From Amylostereum areolatum (Eukaryota; Basidiomycota; Agaricomycetes; Russulales; Stereaceae), in assembly GCA_012932865.1 (NCBI GenBank), contig SAXG01000029.1:248001-312000 (forward strand): DNA of 64,000 nt, given 5' to 3'. The number at the start of each line of letters is the position of its first letter. The stretch's first letter is position 1. The notes beneath the pieces were generated by a model, which ran no database searches, had not been told where the DNA came from, and was given only the letters and a program-made list of their open reading frames with translations. The position numbers and the translations under genes were made by a program. Below, in pieces: positions 36,153 through 46,616 of this stretch.

Positions 36153-37609
36153 ATGCCTGATCGCGGTCGTTGACCCTTTCAGGGATCGACGGGTTACGAA
36201 GTATCCCCCACCCCCTACCGACTTCGTATATCCCCTTCACCTCTCGTAACACTTACTATATCCTTTCACCCGCCTCCCCCGTCCCCCGTTCACGGCGTCG
36301 TTTCGCTCACGCGCATCTTTCAGCATCATCATTTTTGTCCATGCTTTATTCCCTTTTTCACTCCATGTATGTACATCACGAGTAACACATACTGGATCAG
36401 GTGTACATACGCCATGCACATAAATGATAGACGGGACTGACAGGTAGGACATACATGACGGAGATGGAAATGACGGACGAGACAGCAAATATGTACTGTA
36501 TTGACAAAATCTCATGTTGAATCTCAGTTGAAATGGGCTCAACATGAGCTCCTGTGGGGGATTCCGAACGCGTTTGGAATGGCATTAGGTTGGAATCGGG
36601 TGTTCACATGTTCACATACTGAACCCAGCTCAAATGCGACTCAAATGACATCATTTGCTCCATCTTGATCCCATTTGAACTGATATCCTCATGTGATCGA
36701 GATGCGGACCAATGAGATCATTTCGCATGGGATCGACCTGTGTTCACCGATATCATTTTGCTCACATTTATCATGGGATGGCATATTTCGGTCGCATTGC
36801 GAGAGCACGGTGAGCTCATGTCAAATGGGAGCATGGAGTCCATTTTTAATGCTCTCGCGATGAGGACATGCTGTGCTCAAGTAGGTCATCTCGATCTCAT
36901 TCAAAATTTCATTTAAATGCGCTCGCCGTTCCGTTCCCGAATGCATTTTGTGTCCATGTTGAACACATTTGACCTGCCCTTAAGGAGCTCATATGAGTCA
37001 ACAAAATGGACCAATTTTAGTCCCATTTTGATCATATCTCTCATGGGATCACCGATCCCATGTTGATCCCATACTGATCTAATTCTATCTGGGATCAGGA
37101 TGGGATCAGGATGGGATCACGGGGTTTAGGACCCCTTGTCTCTAGTGTCAGTGCCCCGTACAGCGAAAAGCCTGGCGGCCCATCGTCACCCTCGACGGCG
37201 ACGGCGGACCCGCGCACGAGCTCTGTCTCAGCTCCGATAGCCAAAACCCGAATCTGGGCGCGCCGATGTTTTTTTACGCTCCCTTTCCGTTATTCTGTTT
37301 CGGGTGACTGACTGTATGCGCTGCAGACATGATGCCCACGAGGGATCGCAATTGAACGTGTCGTTGTGGCGAGTACAAGGGCGCGAGCGAGGCCAAGAGC
37401 ATGAAGCGGCGCCAGGAAGTGCCACACGCAAGGGCAACGAACGACGTGCGTTTACTTCGACTTCCTCAATTCGATGCCCACTGACCTTTACCTCGTTTAT
37501 CTTCATCCGATGCCCACTGACCTCCATCCAGTCGTCCTCGTCCTGGCACCCCCCGTTCACGCCAATTCTTCCCTCAATTCTTGCGCCCACAGGTTTTCGG
37601 CATCACAAC
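36153..37609. other. Non-coding region with GATC/CCAT-rich repeat block
   Basis: Between the 14-3-3 and FAS pseudogenes. No coding signal. Most of it is the compositionally odd block at about 36440-37125, described separately. The short part 37.13-37.6 kb shows no homology I can name. Confidence 0.45.
36440..37125. repeat. Degenerate repeat block built of GATCCCAT/ATGGGATC words
   Basis: The words ATGGGATC, GATCCCAT, CATTTGA/TCAAATG and TCATTTTG recur on both strands throughout, ending with three tandem GGGATCAGGAT-like units at about 37090-37120. Codon-like structure is absent and base composition (AT-richer) differs from the neighbours. It may be an old non-autonomous element or satellite-like sequence. 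Confidence 0.5.
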
Positions 37610-38165
37610 CTCCGTCTCCGCGGACAAGCCCCGTTGCCACATCTCAAGCGCAAGGTCGGCACGAATTGGGAGCACAGGAGCAACTTGACCGGCGTGTACC
37701 TTGACGTACTCTACGAGATCGCGACTTCCGGCACCACATTCAAGGACAAGAACGCGCTCTCACCGGTGTCGGCAAAGGTTTCACTGGCGTCGAGATCCTC
37801 AATGGCTTGTTGTCTGGTGGAGCCCATGTCGTCATCACCACCTCATCCGTGCCAGCGTCGAGTTATATGAAGGCATCTTCCAAAGGTTTGGTAGCCGTGG
37901 CTCCGCCTTGACCGTCGTCCCTTTCAACCAGGGTTCGGAGCAAAAAGTGGAGGCCCTCGTCGACTAGATCTATGCAACGCACGCACTTGACTTGGACTAC
38001 ATTCCTCCCTTCGCTGCCGTGCCCAGGAACGGCCGTGAGATCGACGGCCTCGACGGCAAGTCGGAGCTTTGGTTAACCTCCTCCGTCACCTCGGCGCGGT
38101 GAAGAGCAAGAAGGCGAGCCGGAACTTCGTCACCCGGCCCACTCAGGTCGTCCTCCCTCTCTCCG
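37610..38165 (+). pseudogene. Fatty acid synthase alpha (FAS2) fragment, ketoreductase region
   Basis: Reads [40 protein letters not shown], then one base out of frame [20 protein letters not shown] and AHVVITTS, then [33 protein letters not shown], [15 protein letters not shown] [23 protein letters not shown] and TRPTQVVLPLS. This is the ketoreductase (NADP-binding GxGxG) part of fungal FAS alpha. Lesions: one C missing in the NALL/TGVG codons (near 37757) and further shifts and stops. It breaks off near 38165; the next FAS block resumes at 39.95 kb. Confidence 0.85.
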
Positions 38166-38514
38166 AACCCCGACGTCCCTTTGAACTGCATGCAACACCT
38201 GGTGAGGACCCAATCAAAAATACCTACGCGCAGGATAGTTGGCGAATGCGCTGAACACCATGCAAGCTTCGGAGGTCGCGGTCGTTTCAGGAATGCGGTT
38301 TCATATTCATGTGTATCGTGTTACTCGTATGCGCAATCCACACACACACACACACACACATACACATATCTTCAATCCTATCCTGCATCGCACTGATCCC
38401 TCACATTGATTGGCTTCATGCTGGGTGCTGTGAGCCCAACCGTGAAGACATCCGAAAACATTGTACAATGAAAAAATACTGCAAGCACAGATGCACCCGA
38501 AAAGTAAAATATTG

Positions 38515-39325
38515 TTATACTTGCTCATCATCGCTTTCCTCCGTCTTTACCTGTGCCTCCACCTGATAGACGCTAAGGAGTCGCTCGAGCTCCATCCTTT
38601 CCTGGTGAAATCAACACCAATTGTCGTAATGGCGCACGGGTCATAAGGGGGTTGCTTACCTCTCCCTCCCGAACCTGATCAGCCTTTGCTGCTGTCATCT
38701 GTCGACGGAGGTGTGTCGCCTCCTCGCGCTCCTTGTCATACAACCTCTGGTACCGTTCAACAGCCTCCTGCTCGAGTGGCCCGATTCAAACCCCCAATTA
38801 GCTGAGCAAGATTGCTGGCTCACCGACTGCTCCTTGTGCGCGGCCTCAAGCACTTCTATAATCCCCTTCAATCTTCGGACTTGCGCATGTAGCTCAGCTT
38901 TCCTCCTCTTCAAGGTCAGGTTGATCTGGATATAATTAAGTAGTGAATGAGAAAGTCTGAAACCCATACGGTACCCGATGCTCCTCTTCAGCTGCCTGCA
39001 TGAGCGCCCTCACTGAAGGACCATTGCGGGCATGCGTAGCAGGTCGCGTGGAGTCACGGGTGGATTGCAGTCTGAGACTCTGACCAGAAATCAATAGAAG
39101 CATTGGGAAGCATCACCTGCGATGAGAGCTTACCATTGGTAGAAGTAGGAAGTGTGGGGACTCAGAAGAACTTTCAAAAGATGACAGAACGGAAGATGGG
39201 GGAGAAACAAAAAGAGCGTCATGCTTCCTCAGAGATTCATATAGACGGTGAAGACGGTGAAGATAGCTATATCGGCGGTCCTTCGCAGTCCCGCTCGTTC
39301 GAAGTCTCGTGACTCCCGTCGGCAT
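38515..39325 (-). CDS. Small coiled-coil protein, five exons
   Basis: ATG 39325 (MPTGVTRLRTSG) opens exon 1, which ends LLLPM at a GTAAGC donor. Then SLRLQSTRDSTRPATHARNG, VRALMQAAEEEHR, INLTLKRRKAELHAQVRRLK, GIIEVLEAAHKEQS, QEAVERYQRLYDKEREEATH, LRRQMTAAKADQVREGE, and last ERMELERLLSVYQVEA with an acidic end SDDEQV (TAA at 38515). All four introns are GT-AG and in phase; no stop interrupts it. About 200 residues, mostly heptad-like helix with basic N-terminus. I know no family. It lies, intact, between the two FAS2 blocks, on the opposite strand. A MITE ends 46 bases upstream of the start and may supply or disturb its promoter. Confidence 0.65.
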
Positions 39326-39371
39326 CCGCCGCCGTTTATTATCTTCAACGAGTGGCAAGGTGAGCCTATTA

Positions 39372-39626
39372 CAGCCGTTTGCATAAAGGATGGCACTCAC
39401 CGAAAAAAACGGGCCTTCCCCAGACCTTCTGAAATGGAACTTCCGCGTCACGAGATAAGCGCCTTACTATCGGAGTTTGAACATCTTGTAGCTTAGCTAT
39501 CGGAAGTTGAAATAAGTGTAGCTATGACGTATGCATCTGTGAGATAAGCGCCGAGAAGGTAGGGTCGGACGTTCTGGGAAGAGACGCGTTTTTTTCCACG
39601 AGTGCCGTCCTTTATGCAAACGGCTG
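39372..39626. mobile_element. TA-target MITE, 255 bp
   Basis: Terminal inverted repeat starts CAGCCGTTTGCATAAAGGA at the left and the right end is its complement, imperfect further in (GATAAGCGCC also pairs internally). Flanked by TA on both sides (39370-39371 and 39627-39628), as expected for Tc1/mariner-type insertion. No coding capacity. Confidence 0.8.
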
Positions 39627-39947
39627 TAAGTAGGTGAGCCTAGGCCTGTGCTCACTTTCTTTTATCGAAGCGCTGACATTATGATTCCGTTTAGACTCGA
39701 ACCAGTCCCGACGTGCGAGATGACAGTCGATCTCGCGCACCGACGTGATGTTTCCGGCTCGGGCAGGACTGCTAGATTCCGTTCTTGTAGGCGTCAATCA
39801 TCTTACGGTTCTTCCCGCACATTCAGGACGGCAGACCCACCACTATGGCCACCTTCGACGGCGACTTCCTCGTTCTTTCTTCCTTGACGCACTCCCCCAA
39901 GGTCTACGGAGTCGACATAACATAACCGAAGAGATTGCTTTGCGAAA

Positions 39948-40898
39948 GACGGGGAGAATATCTCTATCTGGCAGGTGTTGTCATCGGGTAAGTATTTGTT
40001 CAGCTTTCTATGAGCTCATCTTTCCTGATTTCGTTACGGATGGACGCGGGGCCTTGGCCTTATGGATGCCACGAACATGGTCGCGGGACGCTGAGGCACA
40101 CGGCGTGTGCACCTTTTCGGCCAAGGAAATGTCGCTCAACATCTTGCATCTTGGCCTCATGCACCCGCTTCTGTTCAATATCACCCAAGTCGACCCAATC
40201 TGGGCTGACCTCAGCAGTGGCATGGACTCATGTTCGGTCGACTATCAATAAGAAGAGCTCGCCAGGGATAACCCGGCCGAGTTCAAGACTATCAATGGCG
40301 TCGAGGCTGAGCGCGTCTGCAGGTCCGTGAATGTCACCTTACTTGCTAACTTCCGTTTCGAGTTCCCTCCCCTCGAAAATGTCTCGTCGCTTGAGGACTT
40401 GACCAAATCCTATGATGTCATTGACCGGAACGAGGTCGTTATTATCACCGGTTTCGGACCTTGTGGTAGCTCTCGTACCCGTTGGGGGACGGAGGCGCGT
40501 GGCCAATTGACTCTCGAGGGATCCATTGAGATGGCTTGGATGATGAGATATAGGAAACACTTCAACGGTCGGCTCAAGGACGGAAGCATCTGTATTGGCT
40601 AGGTAGATGCGAAGTCTGGAGAACCCGTCGACGACAAGGATGTTAAGGGCAAGTACCAGAAGGACATCATCGAGCATTCGTTTCATCAGTAACTGACTTG
40701 TCTCAACCATTCGACACGACATTTCTGACGCGGATTGTTACCAGAACCCGATTTCTTCGGCGGCTACGATCCCAAGTACAAGGTCTTCAGCCAAGAGATC
40801 GAGCTCATCCACGACATGGAGCCCCTCGTGGTTGGACTCTGACGCCGCAAAATTCAAGAAAGAACACGCCGAGCATTGCGACATCTGGGCTGGCGACA
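39948..40898 (+). pseudogene. FAS2 fragment, ketoreductase to ketosynthase linker
   Basis: Resumes FAS alpha with GEYLYLAGVVIG, an intron, GWTRGLGLMDATNMVA, VCTFSAKEMSLNILHLGLMH, PLLFNITQVDPIWADLSSGM, FKTINGVEAERVC, FRFEFPPLENVSSLEDL, VVIITGFGPCGSSRTRWGTE, RGQLTLEGSIEMAWMM, then a TAG at 40600 where the family has the Trp of IGWVDAKSG, and VDAKSGEPVDDKDVKGKYQK, YDPKYKVFSQEIELIHDMEP, KFKKEHAEHCDIWAG. Lesions include a TGA after TNMVAGR, the W-to-stop change and a frameshift before KFKKEH. It ends abruptly near 40898 and runs straight into Tudor-SN sequence. The ketosynthase domain is missing. Confidence 0.87.
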
Positions 40899-43174
40899 CT
40901 CGCCGTTGACAAAGAAATCAGCTTCACCTCCGCACACCAACTCCCGCCAAACGAAGGCGATGTCCCGCGCGACCTCCGAATCGGCGAGATCAACGGCATT
41001 GACATCTCCAACGAGGTCCTCCGCACTGGCTGGGCCAAGGTGAAAGACATCAAGCGTGACCCGACGGATGAAGATCTCAAGCGCAAGGAGGTCAAGGCGG
41101 ACGCGAAGGCGGCGGGGCGTGGGATCTAGAATCCGCATGGATCGCAGGTGTGTGACGTTTCCCCCCGCTTCCTCGGGGGTTCTTCCTGTCTTTTTGGAGG
41201 CTAATGGAGGGGTAGGCGTGCAGTGTCATCTACAACATGCCGCACGACTCGCAAGCCTTCATGAACGAGTGGAAGGGGAAGTCAATCAACGGTGCGTACC
41301 CCGCGCATATATCCACGTAGTTCCCTTCCTAACAGCCTGCCCTCCTCGCCAGCCATCGTCGAAGCCATCCGGGACGGCACCACAGTCCGCGTGCGCCTGC
41401 TCCTGCCCGAAGGCGACCACCAATACATTAACATCGCCCTCGCCGCGGACTATGACAAGCTCATGGCTGCCGAACAAACGTACGGGACCTCTGACTGGTG
41501 CTCTGTCGTCTCGACACTGACCTTCTCTGTGTTCTTTTTTCCCTCTAGTGCCATGTCCGAGGCCCGCGGAATTCACTCTGGGAAGGATCTCCCGCCCGGC
41601 GTCAAGCCCCCGCTCAACTTGTCTGATGCAAACACCCGCGCAACACAGTTCCTCGGCGGGTTCAAGCGGCAAGGCAAGATCCCGGCCGTGGTGGGATACG
41701 TTGCTGCTGGTTCGCGGTTCAAGTAGGTGTATGTTGCATTGGGTCGGGTCGTCTATCTCACCTTGGACCCTCTAGGATCTTTTTGCGGAAGGACAACCAG
41801 GTGCTCACGCCGGTTCTCAGTGGTACGTTTCCCGCTTTCTCCTGCTTGCTGTTCAGCTCTAACTTGAGGGCGAAGAAACCCGTCAGAGAAGAGCGAGCCC
41901 TACGGTCAGGAGGCGGCCGACTTCGCGACGTGGTGGTACATGCAACGCGACGTGGAGATCGAGGTGGACACCATCGACAAATCGGGCGGGTTCATTCGCG
42001 CACTGTACGTGAACAAGACGGAGAACGCCGCGCTCGCGCTCGTGAGGGAGGGCCTCACGACCGTCCACGCGTTCTCGGCGGAAGGCCTTCCGTTGGCACG
42101 GCAGTTGTACGACGCGGAGGTGCGTTGCTTCTTTTATGAGGCTGAGTTTTCTGCTGACGTCGTCGTTGCGTCGCAGGAGGAGGCGAAAAAGGCGACGCGA
42201 AACGTGAGTGCAGCTTAGAGCGAGCTCGTCGTGGTAGGGGCTCATTAGACGCTTTTTTGAAGGTCTGGTCAGATTACGACGAGGCGGCCAAGGCTGGAGA
42301 AGCACCTGCAGAAGACGATGCCGCCCCGCTCAAGCCTGAATTCCTCGATGTCATCGTCAGCGACGTCCGCACGAAGAACGGCTTTGCATTCTCCGTACTA
42401 CCAAATCCTGAATACCGAAGGTAAGTCTTCTTCGTCATCCTCGTCCGTGTTCTCCGTCCAGGCATCGCCTCGCTCGAAAAGCTCATGCGCGATTTTTCGA
42501 TCCACCACCGCGGCACGACCGCGTCCCCGCCTGGGTTCGTGCCCAAGGGCGGCGACCTGGTCTCGGTCAAGTTCTCCGACGGCGCGTGGTACCGCGCGGA
42601 GATCCGGCGCTCGTCCCCGCTCAAGCGCGAGGTGGAGGTGATGTTCATCGACTATGGCAACCAGGACATCGTCGGGTTCGACAATGTCCGCCCTCTCGAC
42701 CCCAAATTCTGCGCGCTGCCCGGACAGGCGCACGACGCGCGTCCCAGGTGCGTACCTGTTCCCTCCCTTTTCTCTCTCTGCAGGTCTTGAGTCGCGGCTG
42801 ATGACGGGCGGGTGCGCCTGGGTGTTAGTTCCATCAAGCTGCTGGGCCCGGAGAGCGAGTACCACTAGGATGCGATCGACCGCTTCTGCCAGCTGTGCGA
42901 GGGCCGAAAGCTGATCGCGATCGTGGACCACAAGGAGGGCAACGTGCACCACCTGCGGCTGGTCGACCCCGCGGACCCGCAGACGGCGGCGGACCCGCTC
43001 GCGTGCGTCAACACGGATCTGCTCCGGGAGGGCCTCGTGGCGGTGGACAGGAAGGAGTGCAAGTACCTCGCGACATACCCCGCGGCGGTGAAGCGGCTGC
43101 AGGAGGCGGTCGCGGGGGCGAAGAAGGATCGGTTGGGGATGTTTGAGTTTGGAGACGTGGAGGAGGATGAGTAG
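40899..43174 (+). pseudogene. Tudor-SN (SND1-like) copy, 5'-truncated and internally deleted
   Basis: Begins inside the first staphylococcal nuclease-like domain (KEISFTSAHQLPPNEG, LRIGEINGIDISNEVLRTGW) and runs to AIVEAIRDGTTVRVRLLLPE and QYINIALA, then jumps to DYDKLMAAEQ, so SN2-SN3 is largely deleted. Next come SEARGIHSGKDLPPG, RQGKIPAVVGYVAAGSRFK, KSEPYGQEAADFATWWYMQR, VDTIDKSGGFIRALYVNKTE, the Tudor domain (FVPKGGDLVSVKFSDGAWYR, EVMFIDYGNQDIVGFDNVRP) and the last SN half (AIDRFCQLCEGRKL, DRLGMFEFGDVEEDE). Introns are retained. A TAG at 42865 interrupts SEYH-DAIDRF. The normal start and first exon(s) are replaced by FAS2 sequence. Tudor-SN acts in RNA metabolism; this copy should be inactive. 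Confidence 0.88.
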
Positions 43175-43464
43175 GTGTGTGGGTTTTGGTTTGGTTGGGC
43201 GGGCAATTATTTAGGATAAAATGGCGCCTTTCAGTGGAGGGGCGATGCGATATTCACTTCTCATTCTCGTTTATTGGGCGAAGTGTGGAGGTTTTTTTTG
43301 GATATGATAGGTATTCGTCGGGGCAAATGCAAGTCCTTGGAGTGAACAGCGTATGGGCGCCGAGCAGGCTGGTGTTCACGCGTTCACGCCCTTCGTGCAT
43401 CAGTTCGTCTCTGGATACTACATATTAAGATAAGGATGAACAGAATAAGTGAAAAGGAAGATCT

Positions 43465-43542
43465 ATTGCATGGTGGATTATCGCATGGTAGGATATCATG
43501 GGTGAAATATCATGGGTGGGATATCGCACTGTGGTGGGATAT
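43465..43542. repeat. GGGATATC minisatellite, left arm
   Basis: Imperfect units of the type ATCATGGGTGGGAT / GGTGAAATATCATGG, cut by the solo LTR at 43543 and continuing at 44080. Confidence 0.85.
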
Positions 43543-44079
43543 TGTTACAACTTGTCCAAGGTACTTCATTTTCCATTGCCTTACTAGGAAGGACGTCGCT
43601 AAACGACGGATTACGACTGTGCCCCAGCTCGTAACCGTCTCAACGACGCTGCCACAGATCGTCACCGTCTCGACGGCATAGCCTCGACGGTGCCACAGAT
43701 CGTCACCGTCCCAACGGCATAGCCTCGACGGTGCCACAGTTTGTCTCCATAGATACTTGATACAACCGTCGCCGAATGTACATATATTTACTCGACCTCC
43801 TTTCCTATAAAAGGAGGCTCAACGAGCGAGCTATTCCCCAGCTCGTTCTCTTTGTAAATACAGGACTGTTCTAACTAAAGAACCTCCTCTTAAGTATACT
43901 AAAGAGAATCCAAACTATAGTCGAAAGCTCGCCTAAGTATTCCGCGAATACTTACTGCTTCGCTTATTGACTCCAAACTCTCGCGCAACCAAGACGTCTG
44001 GATCACCTGATCCCACCTCTCATACGCAAGAGTACTGTAGCCTGAGCCGCTTGTCACGTGATAAGGACCGTCCTTAACA
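43543..44079. mobile_element. Solo LTR (537 bp) with 5-bp target duplication
   Basis: Starts TGTTACAACTTG and ends CCTTAACA, so it has the TGTTA...TAACA ends typical of LTRs. It is flanked on both sides by GATAT (43538-43542 and 44080-44084). A TATAAAAGG box lies at about 43805 and a CT-rich leader follows. A short internal tandem repeat (CCACAGATCGTCACCGTC, twice to three times) spans about 43640-43740. No internal gag-pol sequence is next to it, so recombination has removed the rest. Orientation is plus if the TATA box is taken as guide. Confidence 0.88.
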
Positions 44080-44310
44080 GATATTATGGGTGAGATATCA
44101 TGCATATATCATGGGTAGGATATCATGGGTGGGATATCGCATGGTGGGATATCATGGGTGAGATATCATGGATGGGATATCATGGGTGAAATATCATGGG
44201 GGATATCGCATGGTGAGATATCATGGGTGAAATATCATGGGTGGGATATTGTGGGTGGGATATCTTGGGTGGGATATTGTGGGTGGGATGTTATAAGTGG
44301 GTAGGATATC
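44080..44310. repeat. GGGATATC minisatellite, right arm
   Basis: About fifteen imperfect units of 14-16 bases (ATCATGGGTGGGAT, TGGGTGAGATATCATG and variants, later TTGTGGGTGGGATA). Same family as the 43465-43542 array, so the LTR landed inside it. Confidence 0.88.
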
Positions 44311-44657
44311 CTGCCAGGTGCGGTCCTGACTTGAGCTGAAGTGCACAGTCTAGTGTTTTCCTGAAAGGAAGTCTCATTTATCCCGAAGTCGTTCAATTCT
44401 TACACTGATGCATCTGAGATAAACCTTTATCTTCTCTCGATAAAGGACAAGACTAGATAAGATGGGATGTGTTATCGGAATGAGAGGGGCGCGTAACAAG
44501 ATGACACAGTATCATGAGATATCACGAGAAAAAGCAAAGCGGGAGAGGAGAGAAAGAGGAGATACTAATCATACAAGGACCGACCACAGCAACAAACTTG
44601 CACGACATCCACCAACGCAACCAGTCCGGGGTACTAGCGAGAAGTCCGCAGCGAAAC
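44311..44657. other. Spacer, nothing recognised
   Basis: Between the minisatellite and the stop codon of the family pseudogene. Only long antisense shadow frames run over it. Confidence 0.5.
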
Positions 44658-46616
44658 CTACCCACAACGGGCCTCCCAGTTTGCCGTTGACGAAGGCTGG
44701 ACCGCGGGGCGGAGAGGACGTGGTGGGCCGCGGCCGTAGCCGTAGCCGTCGTCAAGTTTGTAGCCCCAGCCGTGGCCGTGGCCGTTGTCGTAGCGCGGTG
44801 GGCGCCAATGCTGTGTGCCACGGGGTACGTCGTACGACGGATCGCGAGGACTACGGTCTTGCTCGTGAGGCGACCGCGGTCGCCAGGTCTCCTGGTCCCG
44901 AGGTCCTTGCTCCTCCCTCGACAGCGGGCGCTGGGTCTGACCGGAGTCAGGAGACCACTGGAGCGGGGCCTCTTCACGCCCAGGGCCTTGGTCCCCATTC
45001 TGCCACACGCGCCGGGACTGGTCTTGCTGGCGGTCCCACTCATCAGGAGAAGGAGCAGGAGCAGGATGGCCTTGCTCGCCGGGCAAGCGCTTGCGTCGGG
45101 GCCGTGAGTCGTCGTAATCGCCAGGAATCCGCGTCTGGGGCACCTCGCGAGGAGCGGATTGTTGGTGTCGGTCTTCGAAGCGGTCGCGCTGGCTCCCGCC
45201 GTACCGGGCCCCGCGGTGCTGAGCATCTCCGTACTGGTCTCCGTACTGGGGTGCTCCAATCTGGGCCTGGTCGTACTGGGTCTCGCGCTCACTGTACGGA
45301 CGCTTGCCCTTGTTAAAGGACGGCGCGCCCGGAAAAGGCTGGGGAGGAGGGCCGTTTCTCTCGCGACGCTGGGACTCCCTGTGCGGATGGTAGCGTTGGT
45401 CGGGGGGACTGCTCGCGCGGGCCCTCGCGAGGCGGAAGGCCTTGCTGGTTGCCCCATTCCTGGCGACCGGGCGCTCGCTGGGCAGAGGCCGGTGGGTGCG
45501 GGGGCAGCACAGGCAAGCTCGCTGCCTTCGGTGCCTTTACAAAGCAGTACTTTGTTAGCACTTCGGTCAAACGGTGTCGCATAGTAAGGGTATTTACCTG
45601 CTCGGGTTCATCCCTCCGGTCCCTGACCGCCGACACGCTTCCTTCATCCTTGCCTGATTCGCTGTCGGAACCATGGATAACTTGCGCCTCTGCCTTTTTC
45701 TTCTTGGGCGGCTCAAACCTCCTGACCACGACGTTCATGACGGATTCGCCTACTTGGGTGTCCTTGCGAAAGGTTGACGGGACTGCACGGCCGTCGACGG
45801 ACGAGGCACCGAGTCTGCCGACGGTGCGAGTCTTCGGCTTGGAGCTTGAGGCCGGGGTGATACTGTAGATGACGGTCAGGCAGACCCATAGATCAGATGA
45901 GCATACACACGTTGCCGCGTTCGCGTCCCCGGACGAAGAAAGGTGTCCTGCGCGTTGTTTTTTGGCGGGAGGAGGAGGCGAGGAGTTCGACGGGGACCGC
46001 CCGCGCTTCTTTGGGTGGATGGTGTCCGAGGCGTTGACATCGACCTCGAGAGTTTTTGTCACCGAACTCGGGTGCGGCGACGGAGTGCGACGGTCTCGAT
46101 CACCACGCCGCGTTTGGATCCCATCTTGGAGCTTCTTGCTCGCGTTCTCGAGCGCGGGAAAGGTGTCTTCCGCGCTCCGTGTTTGCGGACGCTGGGGCCC
46201 TTTGTGCTGTTCATACCCTAGGTTGCTGTCCGCCTTCCCCTCCGCGTTCACGGCCCGACCGCGTGGCGTCCCACTGTCGCAAGCGGGAGGAACACCCATA
46301 ACAGCTCCAAACTTCATGACCTTCATCACTGTGGACGAGGACGGGTCAGCAAGGTAGGGCGGTTCGAACAGGGTCAACGGTGCGCACGCTCGACTTCACG
46401 TTCGGTAGCCGCCCGGAATCTGCACGGAAAGCGCAGGTGTTTGATCTGCGCCCAAAACTTTGCCACTGTCGCGGCATCCATCCTTGTGATGGTATTGTTC
46501 TTCGACGAGGATGTCGGCAGATCCACATGGTCGGGATAATTGTCCAGGACAATTTTGAACTTTGAAAGGGTACGGGCAAGGGTTTTCCAGGGAAACATGC
46601 GCCGTGATCTAGACAA
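44658..46616 (-). pseudogene. Truncated and frameshifted paralogue of the 7917-11385 gene
   Basis: Shares with the 8-11 kb gene the blocks FPWKTLARTLSKFKIVLDNY (there [20 protein letters not shown]), VAKFWAQIKHLRFPCRFRAA TE, then PRGRAVNAEGK with LGYEQ, a basic region (KKRGRSPSNSS), KPKTRTVGRLG after an intron near 45930-45880, and a polar Arg/Gln/Tyr-rich C-terminus (YSERETQYDQAQ, GAPQYGDQYGDAQ) ending ANWEARCG. The N-terminal half present in the other copy is absent: homology stops at an acceptor-like site near 46605. A frameshift lies at the run of six C (45402-45407), where the frame with PPREGPREQS must change to reach DQRYHPHRESQRRERN. The MCM2 piece is not present here. Function unknown. 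Confidence 0.7.

Noticed and set aside
43465..44310. CRISPR-like array
   Set aside because: Units are contiguous 14-16 base tandem repeats without unique spacers, and the genome is eukaryotic.
44522..45457. Long overlapping frames of 284 (+) and 311 (-) residues around 44.5-45.4 kb
   Set aside because: Arg/Gly/Pro-rich products in the wrong frames opposite or beside the family gene's tail; comparison with the 8 kb paralogue fixes the real frame.
43543..46616. A full LTR retrotransposon next to the LTR
   Set aside because: No second LTR, gag, protease, reverse transcriptase or integrase motif is seen; the identical flanking GATAT shows a solo LTR.
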